From assembly GCF_010500835.1 (NCBI RefSeq), contig NZ_JAAAMJ010000024.1, forward strand, positions 1 through 43,820: 43,820 bases of DNA, in the 5' to 3' direction. This DNA is from Aurantimonas aggregata (GTDB lineage: Bacteria > Pseudomonadota > Alphaproteobacteria > Rhizobiales > Rhizobiaceae). The position numbers and the translations under genes are program-made. Of the stretch, positions 41,920 to 43,820 are shown piece after piece. How positions within the stretch are numbered: the stretch's first letter is position 1; each line of letters begins with the position of its first letter. Under the pieces are notes generated by a model that ran no database searches, was not told the DNA's origin, and worked only from the letters and a program-made list of their open reading frames with translations.

Positions 41920-42145
41920 TCAGGAGCGGGCGATGAGCCAGACGGTCGAGACCACCACCCTCACCCGCGGAGACCGCCTCCTCCGCCTGAGCGAGGTGAA
42001 GGGCAAAGTCGCTCTGGGCTCATCGACGATCTACCGCCGCATGTCGGCCGGTACGTTCCCGAAGCCGATCTCCCTCGGCCTCGGCACGGTGCGGTGGAAG
42101 GAGAGCGAGATCGAAGCGTGGATCGCGGAGCTGACCGTGCAGTGA
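41909..42145 (+). CDS. AlpA-family excision regulator
   Basis: The 78-residue protein starts at 41909 after GGGAGGG; an ATG at 41933 with AGGAG is an alternative. It has the AlpA/MerR-like winged helix: RLLRLSEVKGKVALGSSTIY, RRMSAGTFPKPISLGLGTVR, WKESEIEAWIAELT. AlpA proteins activate or direct excision of P4-type prophages and islands, fitting the integrase fragment at the other end of the region. It is small, basic and intact. Confidence 0.85.
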   Translation: MQPNQERAMSQTVETTTLTRGDRLLRLSEVKGKVALGSSTIYRRMSAGTFPKPISLGLGTVRWKESEIEAWIAELTVQ

Positions 42146-42186
42146 AGCTGCGCATGATATTCAAGGTGCCCCGTGCCCGGGCTTCT

Positions 42187-43694
42187 CTAAGCGAGTGCGA
42201 TGCTCAGCGCGCGCTTCCCGTCTTTAACGGGTTGATGCCTATCGTTCAGCAGGAATGCGGCCATCTCAATCGGTGCCAAGGGTTTTGCAAAGAGAAAGCC
42301 CTGGAACTGGTTGCACATCAGCGTGCGGAGGAAAGCCGCCTGTTCTTCCGTCTCGACGCCCTCCGCGGTGATCCGCATCTTGAGTGAACTGCCGAGCGTC
42401 GTAATAGCCTGACGGATGTCCCGGGCCGCTTGATCCCTTTCAATTGCAGAGACAAACGAGCGGTCGATCTTGATTTTGTCGAACGGGAACTGCCAGAGGT
42501 ACGACAAGCTGGAGTAGCCCGTCCCGAAATCGTCCATTGCGATTGATACCCCTAGCGCTTTCAGTTGCTGCAGCTTCTCTAGGACCGCCCCCGGGTGCTT
42601 GATGAAGAGGCTCTCCGTTATCTCCAGTTCGAGGCGGCTTGGTTCCAGTCCAGATGCGACCAGGGCGTCCCGCACGATTTCGGCGATGCTGCTCCCGACG
42701 AACTGGGTCGGTGAAAGATTGACAGCGACCGTAAGGTGATCCGGCCACACGGCAGCAGCGCGGCACGCTTCTTCGATCACCCATCTGCCGATCGCGCGGA
42801 TCTGACCCGTGCCCTCTGCGATCGGAACGAATACCGCCGGTGAGACCATTCCGCGTCGGGGATGCTCCCAGCGGAGAAGCGCCTCGAAACCCATCGTTTC
42901 TGACGTCTGCGCATCAACCAGCGGCTGGAAATGGAGACATAGCTGCTGGCATGCAGCGGCCTTTGACAGGTCCGACTCGATCGCCTGGCGTTCTTGAGCG
43001 ACGCGATCCATGTCTTCCTGAAAGAAGCGAAATCCTCCGCGCCCATCGTCCTTCGCCCTGTACAGCGCGAGGTCGGCACTACGCAGGAGTTGTTCGCCCG
43101 TCTTACCGTCGGTTGGAGCCATCGCGACGCCGATTGAGACGCCTACGGTGAATTGATTCCCGCCGACTTCTATCGGAGGTCCAAGTGCCTCGATCAATCG
43201 TCTGGCCAGTCCCGATGCGGCATCCTGGTCGGCATTGAACTGAAGGACCCCGAATTCATCGCCACCCAGGCGGGCCAGCATGTCATTCTGCCCGATGCAG
43301 ATCTGGAAGCGCTGGGCTACTTCAATCAGCAAGGCGTCGCCGATTGCGTGCCCCTTGGTGTCGTTGACCAGCTTGAAGTGGTCGAGGTCGATGAAGTGAA
43401 CGGCATAGGTCTGGGAGGCTGCATGCCGGTCCTCAACAGCTGCCGCGAGTAGCTCATTGAAGCGGGCCCGGTTGGCGAGCCCGGTCAGGACGTCGTTGTG
43501 CGCGAGATAGTTGATGCGCTCTTCCGCCAGTTTGGCGTCCGTCACATCGGAACCGACGCCCCTGTATCCTGCATAAACGCCGCTATCGTCGTAGTGGGGC
43601 TGCCCGGTCACTCGCCACCAACGTCGCTCTCCCTCTCGGCATAGCGGAACCGTGACATCCTTGAAGGGCTGGCGCGCATCAATCTCACAGAACA
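42187..43694 (-). pseudogene. PAS-GGDEF-EAL protein, 5' end removed by an IS3 element
   Basis: Reading leftward from the IS boundary: a PAS end (RRWWRVTGQPHYDDSGVYAG, YRGVGSDVT), a GGDEF domain (NDVLTGLANRARF, RLGGDEFGVLQF) and a complete EAL domain (FEALLRWEHP, NLSPTQF, LELEITES, MDDFGTGYSSL, KIDRSFV, AEGVETEEQA). The active-site residues of both are intact, so the intact protein could make and degrade cyclic di-GMP. The RxxD product-inhibition site is absent (GQND before GGDEF). The N-terminal sensory part is lost at 43694. An internal ATG at 43611 could still give a 475-residue protein starting within the PAS domain. Confidence 0.85.
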
Positions 43695-43820
43695 GTGAAC
43701 CGCACCGGGTTTCCCGGAGGCCATTTGGTTTGAGTCCTACGCGGCGATGGGCATGGCCTCAAGCTGCGCGTAGTAGGCGGCTTCCGCTTCTGCGGGCGGG
43801 ATGTTTCCGATCGGCTCGAG
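43695..43820 (-). mobile_element. IS3-family insertion sequence, right end, continues outside window
   Basis: The element begins TGAACCGCACCGGGTTTCCC followed by GGAGGCC, the terminal inverted repeat type of an IS3-family group. The transposase stop lies about 40 bases inside. It interrupts the PAS-GGDEF-EAL gene. Confidence 0.75.
43737..43820 (-). CDS. IS3-family transposase (OrfB), C-terminal end
   Basis: Only the last 27 residues are in the window: LEPIGNIPPAEAEAAYYAQL then EAMPIAA and TAG. N-I-P-P-A-E-A-E-x-x-Y-Y is the conserved C-terminal signature of IS3-family OrfB integrase-type transposases. The rest lies beyond 43820. Confidence 0.8.
   Translation of the reverse strand, partial: LEPIGNIPPAEAEAAYYAQLEAMPIAA

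Noticed and set aside
1-43820. CRISPR arrays or tandem spacer-like repeats
   Set aside because: No regularly spaced short repeats are present; the only repeats are IS ends, two hairpins and the 50-base element at 34417 and 36418.

Overview
The window looks like a chromosomal segment of a methylotrophic alphaproteobacterium, probably of the order Hyphomicrobiales. It is GC-rich, carries a methanol dehydrogenase (mxa) operon with alphaproteobacterial gene order, and has rhizobial-type LacI/ABC sugar loci. No rRNA or tRNA gene and no CRISPR array is visible. Species assignment is inference.

Layout. 1-3640 is a scar zone: the 3' end of a DUF389 membrane protein gene, two halves of an ISL3-family transposase in opposite orientations, a frameshifted IS110-family element and a decayed VOC/glyoxalase gene. 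3624-16804 is the methanol oxidation locus. A lipoprotein, histidine kinase and response regulator (mxaZYX-like, minus strand) diverge from mxaFJGIRSACKLD on the plus strand. The genes encode the calcium-type methanol dehydrogenase (MxaF, MxaI), its cytochrome cL (MxaG), MxaJ, and the MxaRSACKL assembly/metal-insertion proteins. mxaL and mxaD form one uninterrupted reading frame, and a decayed IS5-family element follows the mxaD stop, so mxaE, mxaH and mxaB are not present here.

17735-30262 is a sugar (or sugar-acid) catabolic island. A truncated LacI gene is followed by an enolase-superfamily dehydratase and a full LacI regulator on the minus strand. These diverge from a plus-strand operon: ABC binding protein, SDR dehydrogenase, two permeases, zinc dehydrogenase, ABC ATPase, aldehyde dehydrogenase, PfkB kinase and class I LacD/YihT-type aldolase. 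A perfect 14-bp LacI-type palindrome overlaps the predicted -10 of the operon. The kinase resembles sulfofructose kinase YihV, including the positions recalled as its sulfonate-binding Lys, Asn and Arg. With a YihT-like aldolase and a GabD-like dehydrogenase this suggests a variant sulfosugar (or other 6-anionic sugar) pathway. This is the strongest candidate for an undescribed system in the window.

30733-42145 is an eroded integrative element: an integrase C-terminal fragment, a protein with three terminase-small-subunit-like repeats, a sigma-like mini-protein, many small cargo genes, and an AlpA-type excision regulator. Cargo includes an HD-domain alarmone-hydrolase-like protein, an SRAP peptidase, an LprI-like protein, a WGxxGxxG protein, and three related copies of an unnamed small family, two followed by a shared noncoding repeat. 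Several genes (HNH, SH3, GFA) are frameshifted or interrupted. The window ends with a PAS-GGDEF-EAL gene cut by an IS3-family element. The mxa and sugar loci read cleanly while the regions around them are full of frameshifts, which suggests real decay rather than poor sequence.
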